A stretch of 64,000 nt of DNA from Wuchereria bancrofti (GCA_005281725.1 SSBO01000003.1:705396-769395); one strand, 5' to 3'. Shown: positions 12,504 through 25,566, counted from the stretch's first letter. The notes: generated by a model not told the origin, from the letters alone. Program-made: numbers and translations.

Positions 12504-14150
12504 CGGGAAATCAGCCCACCTTTATGGAACCGTTACTTTCATTTACGTTTGAAGAAAAACAACGAACGAAAAAACACGATGGATGATATGCCGGCCAAAG
12601 GCAAAATACCATAGTGAACAACCTTTCGGCTAATTTCCTGATTTATTTTTCGACATCCTGCAAGAGGAATACCGGCAGGTGCCATTTGTAAGTTTTGATT
12701 TGGTTCCGGTTACTTTTTAAAAGAAGTGTTATCCTGCGACAAATTTAAATACTTTTTGAAGTAACTCGGAAGACGTGTAAGGTATCACGTATGAGAATAG
12801 ATATCACAGAAATCATTCAGAGTTGAGTGGAGGACTAGCAAGGAAGTGTTGATGATGTGACTTATATTAACCAACTCCGGGAATTTATGACTCTGTGACC
12901 TCTCGAAAGTAACAAGCAAATATCCTAGATGTGAAGGTGCATGAGATTTTGATATTGTCGAGAATGACTTAGTTATCTTTATATCTTACTTTATCAGATT
13001 ACTGCTTTTCCCACGAAAGCTTGCATTGATGTCTTGTCTGAGAGATTTCAACTGGGATATCATTTCATAGAAGTAGTTTGAACATCAATGCATCAAGGGA
13101 AAGTAACTTGAATGCATGATTCGAGCATCGAATTTTCCGAATCCTTCGAGCTTCATTTGTTTTGTCTTTTGGGATTTTTATTGGAGTTTATTTAAGTAAG
13201 TGTGGGAATGCCGCCTGAATTCATCAATTATTTACGATAGTCCCGGAAGTGCATGCAAACATGCAATCTTGTGGTTCTTTGGATTAGGATATAGCATTGT
13301 TCGGTTCTTCATTTATTGTTTACTGACATTACAACATTTTGGACACCCGTTTACTCATTGAGTTTCTGTGATGTAGATCAATCCTTCAATCCTTCAATTC
13401 TTTATTTAAAAGACACAAATAGGCCTTGCAGTTTTGTATTACATATTTTTCATTTTTTTTTCTTATCTGCTTGGTGGTGACATTTTATTAATAATACACC
13501 TTTATTATTAATGCTGGATACCTCAGTGGGGAGAGTGATAACAAATTGTCATATGCGTTTCCTGCGATAGAATAGTATTTATGAAGAATGCAGATAGGTT
13601 ACCTATATATTTCCATCATTCCATTTTTACATCCCATCATTCTACCTCCCGTTTTGCAGTATTTGATGATGAAATTTTAGACAGGTGACAAAGAGCTGCG
13701 CAGAAATAATTTCCAAGCGAAGAAAATGATAGAACTATGAGTCAGATGCAAAATTGCTATATCATATGCAGGAATATATGCCATTTGCAAAAGAATTCAT
13801 TGACAAGATGTCGTAAACAGCTCTGATTACAGTTCGTCTTCTTGCAAAACTTTAAACGGTTGTCCGGAAACATTCAGCTTTACACTTGAAATCTATAAAT
13901 GAATCTTTCTGTATTGAAACAATTACTTTGCAACTGCGATCATTGTTTATTCTTGGTAGCATAGATTTATAGCAAGATGTAAGCTTGGAAGGAATTCTGG
14001 CGTAGACTATAACAGAACTAATTTATGTTAAATGGTATGACTTAGTTAGTTATATTTTTCTCCTGATGACTTAGTGCTTTTTAACAATTTTAAAAGACAT
14101 TGATTATTGCTGTGAAATCTCTATAAAATCAATCTTTTTTGATTTTTATG
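12504..14150. other. Gene-poor interval
   Basis: No ORF of note was found on either strand. The stretch up to about 12700 is less AT-rich than its surroundings. Near 14036-14076 the plus strand carries short copies of CCTGATGACTTAG and AGTTATATTTTT, which also occur in inverted orientation in the last exon of the PLAT gene (about 14181-14205). I cannot assign a function. Confidence 0.5.
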
Positions 14151-14901
14151 CTAAGTAACATAATTTTCTTTGCAAAGGAAAAATATAACTAAGTCATCAG
14201 GATCGTCACCAAGCCATTTGTGACATGGAAATTGATATAGTATATGATGCATATGCTCGATAATATATACGGAATGCAGTAACCAAGGCTTGCAGTCACC
14301 CTTTTTTTCATGCCATACTTCCAGTGATTTGAGCTTCGATAATGGATTTTGTTCAATTAGCAAAAATAAATCCGACTAGAACAAAATAGAGAAGAGAAAG
14401 GAGTTATTTACAGAATACCATATATATGTATCATTAAAAAAAATTTAGAACCCATTTAGGGACTTCGTACACATATTTCTTCGGTGACACATTAAACATG
14501 TCTCAATAGTTGTTGCTGGTAGTAGCAAAGATTCAAATTCTCCTCTTTCCCCTTCTTTTTTGCTAATCCGAATTAGTAAAATTTGACTTACATGGCCCCG
14601 TTGAAATTTCTTTCGATGACTAATTGAACATTTAAGACGTACTTTATCCGTCTGCATGCCTTCGACATCTGTTAACTGCAAAGTATTTGTTTTCAACTGA
14701 TGCTACAGCAGGCTCCCATACCCGTACAAATTCGGTAAGAACTTAAATGTTAAATTTATACTTATAATTTGAAGAGATGAAGATACACACTTGTACAAAA
14801 ATATTCGCTGTAGTCCCAGCGTTTTCCTTGTTACTTGTGCGAACTACCACCGAATAAGCACAATCGATGATGCCCAAACCAAAATAAGGTGATTTTACCA
14901 T
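14151..14901 (-). CDS. Small stand-alone PLAT (LH2) domain protein
   Basis: Three exons, 14901-14791, 14675-14592 and 14375-14151, all join in phase 0 and encode 139 residues. Almost the whole protein is one PLAT/LH2 beta-sandwich: YSVVVRT, then AGTTANIFVQL at the first strands, HRKKFQRG, LKSLEVWHEKKG and FPCHKWLGDD at the end. These match the family pattern of AGT-A-V, F-RG, WHD-KG and FPC-WL. PLAT domains bind membranes or protein partners in lipoxygenases, polycystins, LOXHD1 and DENND5. No catalytic domain, signal peptide or transmembrane segment is visible. The start is the ATG after a TTTACTAG acceptor. Missing 5' or 3' exons of a larger protein cannot be excluded, because nothing recognisable was found in the flanks. 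Confidence 0.72.
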
Positions 14902-16296
14902 AGCTATTTTCCTTTGCGTACTGTCTAGTAAAAGAGTGTAAAATAATTTGGATATAACTCAAAGTTCAAGTCTCAGTGAAATTTTACAATAAGACTAAAT
15001 CAAATTATCGAAAAAGTAAATTATTAATGAAAGTGAAATGTCAAGTAGCAAATTTGTTCATAAACTATTTTTACATCTTATATTAGAGCTTCTGAAATTT
15101 CCTCAGCCAGCAAACTAATTCTCCTAGAAGCCAAATTGTTGCAAAATGAACAAATTTTGTGATTAAGAAGTATTTATATCTACCTTGCCATTAACTTTAT
15201 GCAAAATCTTCACCCCCCTATTAATAATTGCGGTAGCCAATGAAAGATAGCTAAGAAGACCATATCTTTCGCTCCATTACTCTCAGCAGATTGAATTTAA
15301 GAGTGAATCTAATGAGCATTTGTTTCATTGGGATTCAAATGAGGACAGTGCTTATGAGCTTTCTGAGCATGAATTTCTTTATAACAATAAACAATAATAC
15401 ATATTGTACAGATGAACCGAAAAACGAAACTTAAATGCCTAGCTTCATATCATATTACTTACAACTTGACAAGTTTTTAAATGTACTTTTATGAATTTAA
15501 GAAATCCATTAATTTTTTTCCGTCGCTACTATTTAGTATATCGAAAAATATTCAATTTGCTTCAGAGTCAAGTGTAAGAGGATATGTTCCATTTTAATAT
15601 ATAAGCTGAAAAGAAGTCCTTAAATTGAAAACATATATGATAAGAAATAATGAGTTAAAGTGCTGAATAAGGATAAACCAAAACAATTAATATAGCAATG
15701 ATAAATGAATGTCTAAATATATATGGGGAGCGCATAATTCTTTTAAAAACGAAGATATATGAATACTCTCTCTCACATATTCTTTTCCGAATTTTTTGCA
15801 GTGCTAGAAGTAAATGAAATTTTTTTAATAATCGAAGCAATCAGTTTTATCTTACTGTGATATTACCATTTCCTGCAAATTGGAATTTTTTCAATAAACA
15901 ATTTGAGCAAAGCATCAAGAAATTGGCTTCATATATTCCTTTACTTCTTAGCATTCACTCGGAATAGATGTAAGAACATAAAAATGATGCAAATGTCAAT
16001 CGCATAAAATGAAAGACTCCAAACACTAACATAATGGTTTTTTTAAACGAAAGACTCCAAATAATAACATAATGGTTTTTTTAAACACTCAGAAAAACTC
16101 CACTATACAAGTCTCAAAATTGGACAATTTGATACGTTTACTTTCAAATTGTCCCTATCAAACGTGAATTCCATTCAAAAAAAGTTTCAATGTTCCCACA
16201 AATATTACAACGGTACAAATACCCTCCAATTTTTACTGATTTTTTTAAATTAGTCTAGACATCACTCTCAATAACTCTTTTCTTTAGCAAATACAT
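14902..16296. other. Interval with no recognised gene
   Basis: This region is AT-rich and has only short ORFs. A 61-residue minus-strand ORF at 15655-15840 is hydrophobic at one end but lacks splice or homology support. A 38-bp tandem duplication lies at 16011-16086. Confidence 0.5.
16011..16086. repeat. 38-bp tandem duplication, two copies
   Basis: The unit begins GAAAGACTCCAAA and ends GGTTTTTTTAAAC. The second copy starts at 16049 and differs by only a few bases. Confidence 0.8.
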
Positions 16297-17820
16297 TCAG
16301 CGGTAATAACGAGGTGATAGAATAAATTCACCCAAAGAAGTATTCAATTTTGAAAGAGGCTGATAAATTGAGAAAATTTCCTGTGAAGTTCCCTGCAGTG
16401 AATCATGGTATCTTCGATCTTCTTGATTATCATCAACATTTGTATCTTTCTGAATTCTGTTTCTATATGGCATATCCGTAATTTTTTTCATTGGTTTCGA
16501 ATCTACAATATGAGCAATTTCGGAATTATTAGCATTCTTTACTAGCGTCCAGCAGAATCCCCATTGTTCTACATTCGAAATTATTGTAACTCGTCTAACC
16601 GGATGTTGATTTGGTTCCTCACATTTCCACATAACTAAATCTGATGAAGCAATAAACAATCGCTTTTTGAGAGTTTCCGCTAGCTTACTCAATCGATGAT
16701 GCTGCTTTTGATGTGTCGTCTCACTATTTTCGCTTTCAAAATCATATGTTTTTAACTGATTTGTTATTGATGATGTATTTTGTGCAGTAAGTTTTGTCTC
16801 AAGATCCGGATCATTTGGTTCAATTTCATGAATTGTTACATCGAAAAAGCGGTCATGTGATTGCTCGCTTGTAGTAACACCACTTCCGGAGTCATCAACA
16901 GATACAGTATGATTCTGGAAAATATCGTCATCACTTCGTGTATGTTGTAGCGTGATGGATTTGTCAGATTCCAAGCTTAATTGAGAATCCAAAAAATCAA
17001 AGTTTGAAAAGCTCTTGTTCTTGTTCAAACTTTTGTAATCAATTTCAGACGATGGAAGAGTTTCCAGAGACGTTGGAGAGCTATCTGAACAGTGGAGATT
17101 TGTTGAAGCTGTTATCGATGGAAATGTATGCAATTTAGGGCTGTAATTTGCTTTCTTATCACTTTTTTTACACTTCGAATTCAAATCATCGAATTCCTTC
17201 GTAACAACAACAAAAGAAGTGTGTGATTTAGACTGGCTAGTAAAAGTTGGACTTTGTGGTATTACCTCTAATCTGTGCAATGAAGAAGTTAAACTTCCAT
17301 CTGATAAAAGCAAATGTTCCGCATATGGTAGGGTAAATGCAGGTTCTGGAGATTCAAGAATTATCGGAGCTTCGTAATGTGAAATACTGCTGGTTACTAA
17401 TGGATTCATCAAATTTATGCGCTTTGACGATATTAACATTTTCTCTACATTTGAATTTGAATCTTTCAAAGGTGTAGACGAATAAGTTGTTGGATTCTTC
17501 AAAAATCCATTAACGAGGATTGGAGATAGTGGTGGTATTCCCTTTGTATTTATTTGCGAAAGATCTCTTCGTGAGCAGGTTGCTAGATTGCTATTTGGCA
17601 ACATTTGCTGATGGAGAGTTATTAAACTTTCGTTTTGTACAGTGTTTCCTTTTGTTGAATTTTCTTTCTTCCTAGATTTGATATTTTCAAAATCGACCGT
17701 CAAAGAACGACAAATTTTAAAACGACTTCTTTTCAAATCCCAATTCGATTTCCCAACATTTGACAATCGCGATGATTGGATATGCGAACACTTAGCAAAA
17801 TCGAACTTTGGCCATTCCAT
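16297..17820 (-). CDS. Serine-rich protein of unknown function, single exon
   Basis: A 508-residue ORF with no intron, which stands out among the densely split genes around it. The start chosen is the ATG two bases after a CATTTTCAG acceptor at 17823-17831, a typical trans-splice context; the ORF remains open for 16 more codons upstream. The product is rich in Ser, Thr, Asn and Lys and has many Ser-Pro or Thr-Pro sites (PPLSPILV, LESPEPAFT, IPQSPTFT, ANYSPK, LSPRYYR), suggesting a disordered, phosphorylated protein. A more hydrophobic and structured stretch lies near the C-terminal third (LFIASSDLVMWKCEE, then VEQWGFCWTLVKN). I see no transmembrane helix, signal peptide or known domain. The family was not recognised. 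The length of the open frame and the context make it a real gene, perhaps nematode-restricted. Confidence 0.8.
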   Translation of the reverse strand: MEWPKFDFAKCSHIQSSRLSNVGKSNWDLKRSRFKICRSLTVDFENIKSRKKENSTKGNTVQNESLITLHQQMLPNSNLATCSRRDLSQINTKGIPPLSPILVNGFLKNPTTYSSTPLKDSNSNVEKMLISSKRINLMNPLVTSSISHYEAPIILESPEPAFTLPYAEHLLLSDGSLTSSLHRLEVIPQSPTFTSQSKSHTSFVVVTKEFDDLNSKCKKSDKKANYSPKLHTFPSITASTNLHCSDSSPTSLETLPSSEIDYKSLNKNKSFSNFDFLDSQLSLESDKSITLQHTRSDDDIFQNHTVSVDDSGSGVTTSEQSHDRFFDVTIHEIEPNDPDLETKLTAQNTSSITNQLKTYDFESENSETTHQKQHHRLSKLAETLKKRLFIASSDLVMWKCEEPNQHPVRRVTIISNVEQWGFCWTLVKNANNSEIAHIVDSKPMKKITDMPYRNRIQKDTNVDDNQEDRRYHDSLQGTSQEIFSIYQPLSKLNTSLGEFILSPRYYR

Positions 17821-17832
17821 TTCTGAAAATGA

Positions 17833-19975
17833 GAAAAATAGGAAATGGTCATAAATAAACCACTTCATCCAGAAAATTTCGCGTAACCACTGGTTTTTGC
17901 ATTGAAATAGAAAAGTTTTAAATCAATATTCTTTGGCTTTTCCCTTCATTAAACACCAAAAGATGAGTTTTATGTTAGCAGCCAAATGAGTGTACTCAAA
18001 ATTAAAGAAAGGTTATTCCAACACCACTACACAAGCTAAAAATATTCAAACTAGTATTGACTACGAACAAATGTACACCCCAAATTACAGCTCTACGGTG
18101 TAAAGGAAATATACTTACTCTATTTTCCAAATAGGAAAAGAAATTACACAATATACATTGGCATAATCATGACAACATACTTGTTCAAGCAATACAAACA
18201 TAAAATTCAATCAATTTTAGAAAATCTCGAATAGTTATGAAACGTTATTTTGGAATTAACCGTTTAAGAAAACAGAGTTCAAGCTTTAGAAACAACAATC
18301 CTCTTCAGATGATCCGCTTTCGAATCAAACTGAAGACACTATGGTTAGGAAGAATTAAACAGTTAAAATGCAAATAAAGCTGCTGCAAAACGTATCTGAA
18401 TAACTAAAGGATCTGTAATATTTTCAACAACATGATCAATCAAGAGTCATTAAAAATGATCTTAGAGAATAAATTTTGATTAAAATAATAGAGTATTGCT
18501 TGCATGTATTTTAATGTAGATATTCAATAAGAAATAATAAATTACCTTTGAAGTAATAAATCTTTTAATCATTATGCCGTATGATGTTTTGAAAATCTTC
18601 AAATCTAATGAAAAGGTTTGTTGTAATATCTGATTTGTAGTAGCTTGAAAAAACAACACCAAGTTAATGTAATATCCTAGAAAACATCCTCCAATATGAT
18701 CTATTATTGCATTCTTAATTACAATTGTAAAAATATTGCAAAAAATCTTATGACATAAGCTCGTATCAGCTCACACAATAAAAATAAAATTCTTCTATTA
18801 TCTTTGGATTCAAAACATTTCGCTTCCAATGATTACCCCGCCAAATCTCAATTTTCCTATGAACTAAACAATAATCTGGTGATCAGCTTCATCCTGATAT
18901 CTCTATTATATCATCTATTACATAATATTTCTTCAACTAATAAACCATTCGTAATTCATTTATGCAAATCTACACCAAAAAGGTTATTCAAACAAGAAAT
19001 TTTCACTACAATAATCTTTCAGAAAAAAATTCCAATAAACTTCCTAATCAGACCAGTGAACCTCATCAGTTTTCAGACATAAAACAATGTAAATAATAGC
19101 GTATAATAGCGCAGATCAATGAATCCTAGCATACACAATGTTTGATGAACTCTCGTCTTTACACAGAACTCAATTCAGGTATACTGCATCGCCAAAAATG
19201 CTTACTGTCATTAATCAGATTTCATTAATGCTCACTGTTATTATTCACACATCAATTAATTTAACAAATTTTTTTATTGAACAAACGAAGTCAAATTTTT
19301 AAATTAACGAAAAAAAATATACTAAGATGGGAAAAATCACAATGAGATTTAAGAAGAATGTATGAAAAACAAAGAAAAGCAATGCAAACAGATTTACCGT
19401 ATTAAGGAACACCAGTAAGCTGATTGAAAGCAATTTTGATGTTATCTGTAAGGATAATTCTACACAAAATGCATTAGTATTAACCACATATTTCACATTC
19501 TTTTTCAACTGAAGCGACAGTCCACAAAATGTTTTCTAAGAAAAATGGAATAAGAACAGAATTACTCACAATATCTGCTTAGAATCTTTCTCTTTTGAGG
19601 ATAAAAGAACATACATATTTACGCCCTCTTTGAAACCTCATAAAATATAACAAAATATTGCAGACAAAACATTCCGGAAATCTTATAAAAAATTACGAGG
19701 AAAAACATAGGAAAAAGAAAAGCTTAACAATAAATGGCGGCACAAAAATGAACCTAGATTTGAAACATAATGGAACCTACACACCAGACTTTTTTGTTTC
19801 ATTCTTTCTTCCAGAGGAACTCTATCATGAACTTTTCTTATTGCAGACGTTCATTTATCCTGAAAATAACTTCGAGGTCCTTTTCAGAAATATGTCTTTA
19901 AATTTGTGAAGAATCTTTGCTACTCGTAAAATAATTATTACAAAGATCCAAAATATTCGGCAAAGAAAATTAATA
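17833..19975. other. Interval with a possible extra exon
   Basis: This interval separates the serine-rich gene from the 3' end of the MEPCE-type gene. A minus-strand segment at 18544-18652 has an acceptor-like TTTTTCAAG, an open frame and a GTAATT donor. It could be a downstream exon if the capping-enzyme transcript uses the GTAAGG donor inside its last exon near 20015. Nothing else was recognised. Confidence 0.35.
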
Positions 19976-22900
19976 CTAATGATCAACAAGGTGTAGCAAG
20001 ATATTTCCCTTACCAACGTGTGACTCCATTGCAATCGAAGATTTTGTTACGACTTCAGAAGTAACATTACACAGTGGAAATGAATCTGCGGTACAGGTTT
20101 TCGGAAGATTGTCATGATCATAACAACTTGCTCTGGTAAAAGGATGAGACACCCGCTTGCGATATACCTGGATCGGTCGCTCGAAACCTAAAATCCATTT
20201 ACACATTTTGAATAAAAGTTCAAAGAATAGATGGAAATCTTGAAAAAGAACCGCAAGTTGAAGTTTCTCACACTTTGAAACAGCTTACTAAAATGTGATA
20301 TGACACTTATCTCCTCAAATTGTCATTTAATCATAAGTGAACAATATAAATTAGAATGACAATCAGACAAACTGAAAAACTCGAAAAATACCTTTTGTAT
20401 GTGCTTTGGGGGGATCGATGTGTTGACAGATATCAAAACCAATATCGACAATTAAATATTCTTGGAATGCATTTGGCATAAATTCAATCGCTTTATACAT
20501 GTCACTGATGTCTTTCTAAAACTCGAGAGATTAAGTTGCTATACATATATATGTATCTTCTAAAGCTTTTTTACTTAAAAGGCATAAATTAACTACTTAT
20601 CAGCGTATGCAATGAACAAACTACTTGCCGTCAGTTTTGCTCGCTTCTTATAAGTTTCAAAACTTTGGGGCTCCAAGATAAATAGACCACCAGGACGAAG
20701 GTGTCGATAAACACGTTTGAAAAAACGCTTGATTCCAGCATCTCCCCAGTTCAAATGAATCCATTTAGTGATACTTAACGCCATGATAACATCATATTCT
20801 TCTTTCACCTCAAAATATTTATAATTTAACAACTATTTAAAAAATCAAAAACACGAAATAATGATGAAACGAAGTGGAAATACTGTAAAGCACCTAATGA
20901 TAACAAACTGATATTTATCAGACTCAACGATATCAATAAATAACAAAACAACTAAGTTTTTTTTTAACTAATTTAGGTCTTCAAAATATTTGAAGCTTTT
21001 GAAACTATGTACTCAGCAGCAACTTGTGCATATTGACAAAAGAAAATCATATACCGCATCTAACAATTCATCCTTTTCCAGTACATAATTTTCGCAGCGA
21101 AACCATATATTATCAGGGAATTTAGTTGAAAAAGTTGTAAGTGGTGCAGAAACTGGCCCATAGCGTTGAGCAAATGATGCTGGGAAACCACCAACAATCT
21201 AGAATAATAACGATCAATTCTAAATGAAGTGATACGGCCTTCAAAATTTCATCTTTATATACAGTACGTCTTCAAAAATCGATCAGACATGAATCGCCTA
21301 TTTCCGTGGTAATTAACTTTATTTCGAAAATGGAGATTTTCGGAATAGTAACATAAGATGAAAAACGAACAATCATGGTGTACTTACCTGCCTCTTAAAA
21401 TCTGGCTAAGTATTTGGCGTCAAAATTTTGCTATAAAAAAAATTTCAAAAAATATTGGAATTTTAAAATCATACAGGTACATCGTTGTCACAGTAGTGAC
21501 GTATATTCTTTCGGGCTACGCCAACCAAATGAGCGTCGATATCAATACCAACAATGTTTCTTGGTTGATACTCCTTGGCAATTGAAAGAGTCAAATAGCC
21601 AACGTTACAACCGATATCTAAAACTGATTTCTTCTCGAACCATTCTTTCTTCAACACCTTCATCCGCGGATCATGACCGCTACCTCTTTCAAGACGACTT
21701 CCGTAATATCGAGTGTAATTACCATATCGAAATCTGCAAAAGGACCCTTATTTATTTACATATCATAAAGTATAAACAAATGAAAACGGAATAATTCTGC
21801 TAAGTTGATTTTCCGGCAAGCTTGCGATCTCACTATGTTCACACAATATCAGCTCTTTAATTAAAAACAATTAAAATCCTTAGTTGGGGAAATATGTGAT
21901 ATATATTTAAATCTTCAAATAATTCTTCCATGCTGTTGAAACTAACTTTTGAGAAAATCTCAAAGACTGAAACCATAATTTAAATCCTAGAACACAAAAA
22001 GAAAAAATTATACAAAGAAAGGATTCTATAGCATTAAACATTACTATTGCGGAATAAAAAGTCATTAATCAGTGACTTAGAAAGGGCAACGGATACTCTC
22101 GAAGAAATTTTCAAATCTCTTTTTTATTACCTCGAAATTTGGAAAAAAAATAAGCAGTGAACCTTTGATTATCTCTCGCTCTTTTCTCCACTTTTTTCTT
22201 TTTCTCGTCTGCAGTTTTCTCATCTTCTGCTTTGCATATTTCAACTGCTTGTGAGTGACTTGCTCCTGGCACCGTTCCAGATGACGGTTGCAGTTTTTCA
22301 GTGCTGTCCTGCATTTTTCGTCCTTTTTTTTCAATTTTTTGATGCGATAGCTTTCTGGATGAATTTCCGCAAAACTTCCTCTTCAACAAACGCTTATAAA
22401 CAGTTGAGAATCTCGATAATAAGACTGTGTGAGAACAATAGAAGAGAGAATTAGGACGAAAATCACAATATATTTTTTGAAACATAAACTGAAACAAACA
22501 AACAGTTCTTCAACTGTTCTAAATGAAAAGTTTTAATATAGGTTGTTGGCAAAAACTAAACATTACCACGACTGAAAGAGGTATAGGTGACACAATCGGA
22601 TCTTCTTGTCTCTTTTCGTTTATGCCGCTAGCAATGCTTCCCCGCCGTTTAGATGAGCTTTCGCTACTACCTTCAGCTTCTTCTTTTTCTGTCGGTTTGC
22701 TATTGCGTCTTTTTCTGAAACAAAGTCTTGCCAAAAACTGAAATCTGGAAGAAATGCTTCTTGGTCTGGAATCTAAAAATTTTTTCTAGAAATTCAAACA
22801 ACAATGATAGCACTTGATATATTTGATGAAGTATTTCAATATCAAATGTCTTTCAAAGGTTATACTATTTCAGCTAATAACATCTGCACTTCAGTAAGAT

Positions 22901-23682
22901 ATTTGGATGCTGTATAATCGATATTCACTTCTTGAATTAAATATAAGACGTATTCAGATTCACACTGTTACATATAAGCCAAAAAAATTTGATTTAGAAC
23001 ACCAAAAAAAAAACCTCCTAGCACGATTTTTGTTGACATTTCGTAGATTTAGGGGGTCATGAATATTCTTCGGTATGATGATATCGATTGGTTTCATATT
23101 TTCTGCTTCATCGACTGGCTTCACCGACTTCAGATTTAACGGATCCTTGCTGTTGCCACCATGAAGAAACGGGAAATCATCAACGGTACCTGTATAACCA
23201 AACCGCCGTCGCTTGTTCCACGGTCCGCCATCTTCGAAAAAAGCTTGTTTAAATTATCCGCATCAACTTAATTTAAAACAAAAAAAATGTTTGCTAAAAT
23301 AGAAAAGCAAGTTAAAGTAATTGTGATACCTGTAGACATACAGGTGAGAATTAAAGCTGGCATAAGTGAAATGAATTTTTCTTTTATCATTTGTAACATC
23401 GAGATATGTCCCTAGCTTCGTCTGCATATTTCACAGTAAAATAAATTAGGCTTACTTACCCAAAAATTTGAAAAAAAAAATGAAGACAAGCTTACCACCA
23501 CGTGTTCTACGTTTAAATCCTCGGCCACCGCGACCACCGCCTCTCCAATGTCCTCGTCCACGTCCACGATAAGATTTTCCTTCACGATGCATTCCATCTT
23601 CGGTTTGCACTTGAGCATCTATACTTACTGGCTGATTCATTTTCAGTGCGTCCGCTCTCGACCCACCATTGGATTCTTCCAT
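19976..23682 (-). CDS. MEPCE: Bin3/MEPCE-type RNA 5'-methylphosphate capping enzyme
   Basis: This S-adenosylmethionine-dependent enzyme family methylates the gamma-phosphate of 7SK snRNA and related RNAs in the nucleus. Nine phase-consistent exons are 23682-23496, 23231-23015, 22765-22567, 22392-22163, 21733-21481, 21198-21055, 20808-20625, 20511-20392 and 20187-19976, encoding about 581 residues. The N-terminus is RGG-rich ([12 protein letters not shown]) and then basic, with two DPLNL motifs. The catalytic domain starts near residue 278 with [11 protein letters not shown]. The SAM motif is VLDIGCNVG at 315-323, followed by IVGIDID. The Bin3 signature [11 protein letters not shown] is followed by [18 protein letters not shown] and GFERPIQVY. 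All of these match human MEPCE in order. The ATG follows a CTTTTCAG acceptor at 23699. The exact C-terminus is uncertain because GTAAGG in the last exon could be a donor. Confidence 0.9.
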
Positions 23683-25566
23683 GGATTACAAATACCCCCT
23701 GAAAAGTAGAATATTTCCAATTTTGAGCGCAATAGGTAATGCAATAAGCAACTAAAACGATGAACATATAGTATAGGAAAAGTACCAGATGAGGAGATTA
23801 GCTAAAATACGAGCAACTAGCAAAAAAAAAGTGACAACTGGAAGAGAGCTTAAACTAAGATCCGGCAGATGAATAAATTCTAATTAACTAGCAAACTTCA
23901 ACAATTTCATCCTGGAAGTGAAGAACCGTATGTGCCAATGTTATTAACACTAAAACAAACATGAAAATAAAATGGCTTGACTTAACACGCAAGTTCCTTT
24001 TCGCATATTCTTTCAAAAAATAGTTGCAGATCAGCCTTATCATTTATGAAATGTAGCAGCGTCCAACACAGGGGCGACTTTTGTGTTTACTCTTTCAAAA
24101 ATTTCATTCCAACAAGGCATTTAAAATAGTTTTTAAAAAAATATGAAAAAATTTCTAATGCGCAAGTGAAATTTCAGAAAAAAGTAGAAGGAATTCTACA
24201 ATATATAATCCTATAAATTTAAGGAATATCAGGACCATAATATATGCGGATAGTTGCCGCGAAACTAGCAATCAGTACTACAGCAATTTGTTAGTTTCAG
24301 AAAAGAGCCTCAAAAAAGTATAATCGAAATTGATAGAGCAAAATACTAATGATAGCATGAAAAATTTTTGTAAGTCCGTAGAACTTCTTAAATCTTTAAA
24401 AAACACAAAAATATTCAAGGAAAAACACATAACAAAGTGAATACGGAAATACTCCATATTCACCAATCATCGTAATGCCGTATTCAAATATTGACATGAA
24501 TTTAAGGAATGAAGAAAAAACTACTTTTTATTGACAGCAAAAGGAAACATTGATAAGAATAACTTTAAGTGAAAACAAAGAAATCTATACCTCCAAACTG
24601 AATTAAAATGTGTGACTTCTCTGGAAATTAATCGAAAAAAACTTGCTTTTTGGATCAATTCTATGTAGAAAAGATGGAAATGAAAAAAATTCATTTTATT
24701 TTTTATACCATGTCTTTGCCCTTGTAAGATAGTTACAGGATCCGTAATATAGATATATTACAGAAAAGATATGTTACGAATAGAATAGATATATTACAAA
24801 ATCTTGCAAATTGTTGTTCAAAAGTCAGTCACGTAACACCAAAATGTAGTTTCTTAAAATGTTCATCTTGCGGTTAATTATTTTATATTCGTAATTGTTG
24901 TCTTTCATACGATTCAAATTGCTCCAAGTTTCGATTATAGAAACTGGGGGATGTAAAAAAAAAAAGAAAGCTTTTTGTAAAAAAATTTTTCCGTAAAAAA
25001 ACTGAAATTTAAAGAAAAAATCTTGTAAAAACTGAAATTTTTTAGTAACAAATAAAAAAAAAACGAAAAAATAACAAATCAGCACAACTAAACAAAAAAA
25101 AAAACACACACACATATGACACTCATAGATGACAATGACAACAAAAAACAGCGACAGCTAATGTGCAATGTTATCGTTGTCGATATTTAATAACGTTTCA
25201 GAGACATACAGTAAGAATAATGTTCAAAGCATAAAAATTACCCATGTTTAAATTACGCGCCGCACGGTGTCATAAATCTTATGAACTATACTCAACCTTA
25301 TAATGCAGATATTTTTGTACTTGCATCAGGTGGGGAGGTCATGTAGTGGAGAATAGAATGTAATGCGTAACACCGCGAAACTGCGGGAGAAACGCAAAAA
25401 AAAATATCTGGAAAAATATGGCTATAAAAAAAAATTAGAGTGAAAAAGTTAGGAAAGAGGAAGAAATGTTGCACCGTTCACTCCATACATCCAACAACCA
25501 ATGACCTCATCAGACGTGACCCTAGTCCAGTCCACACGACGACACAATCTGACCATCAAATCGACA

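Noticed and set aside
12380..12614. Two overlapping plus-strand ORFs
   Set aside because: They lie antisense to the first coding exon of the minus-strand zinc-finger gene, which has splice and phase support.
14036..14205. Short inverted repeats around the end of the PLAT exon
   Set aside because: The matching blocks are only about 13-20 bases and AT-rich, too weak to call an element.
22077..22334. Lys/Arg-rich minus-strand ORF in a second frame
   Set aside because: It is a shadow of the MEPCE-type exon 22392-22163. Only the other frame joins the conserved [11 protein letters not shown] exon in phase.
24825..25115. 96-residue Phe-rich minus-strand ORF resembling a membrane protein
   Set aside because: It translates poly-A/poly-T tracts of the complementary strand in an intergenic region and has no start or splice context.
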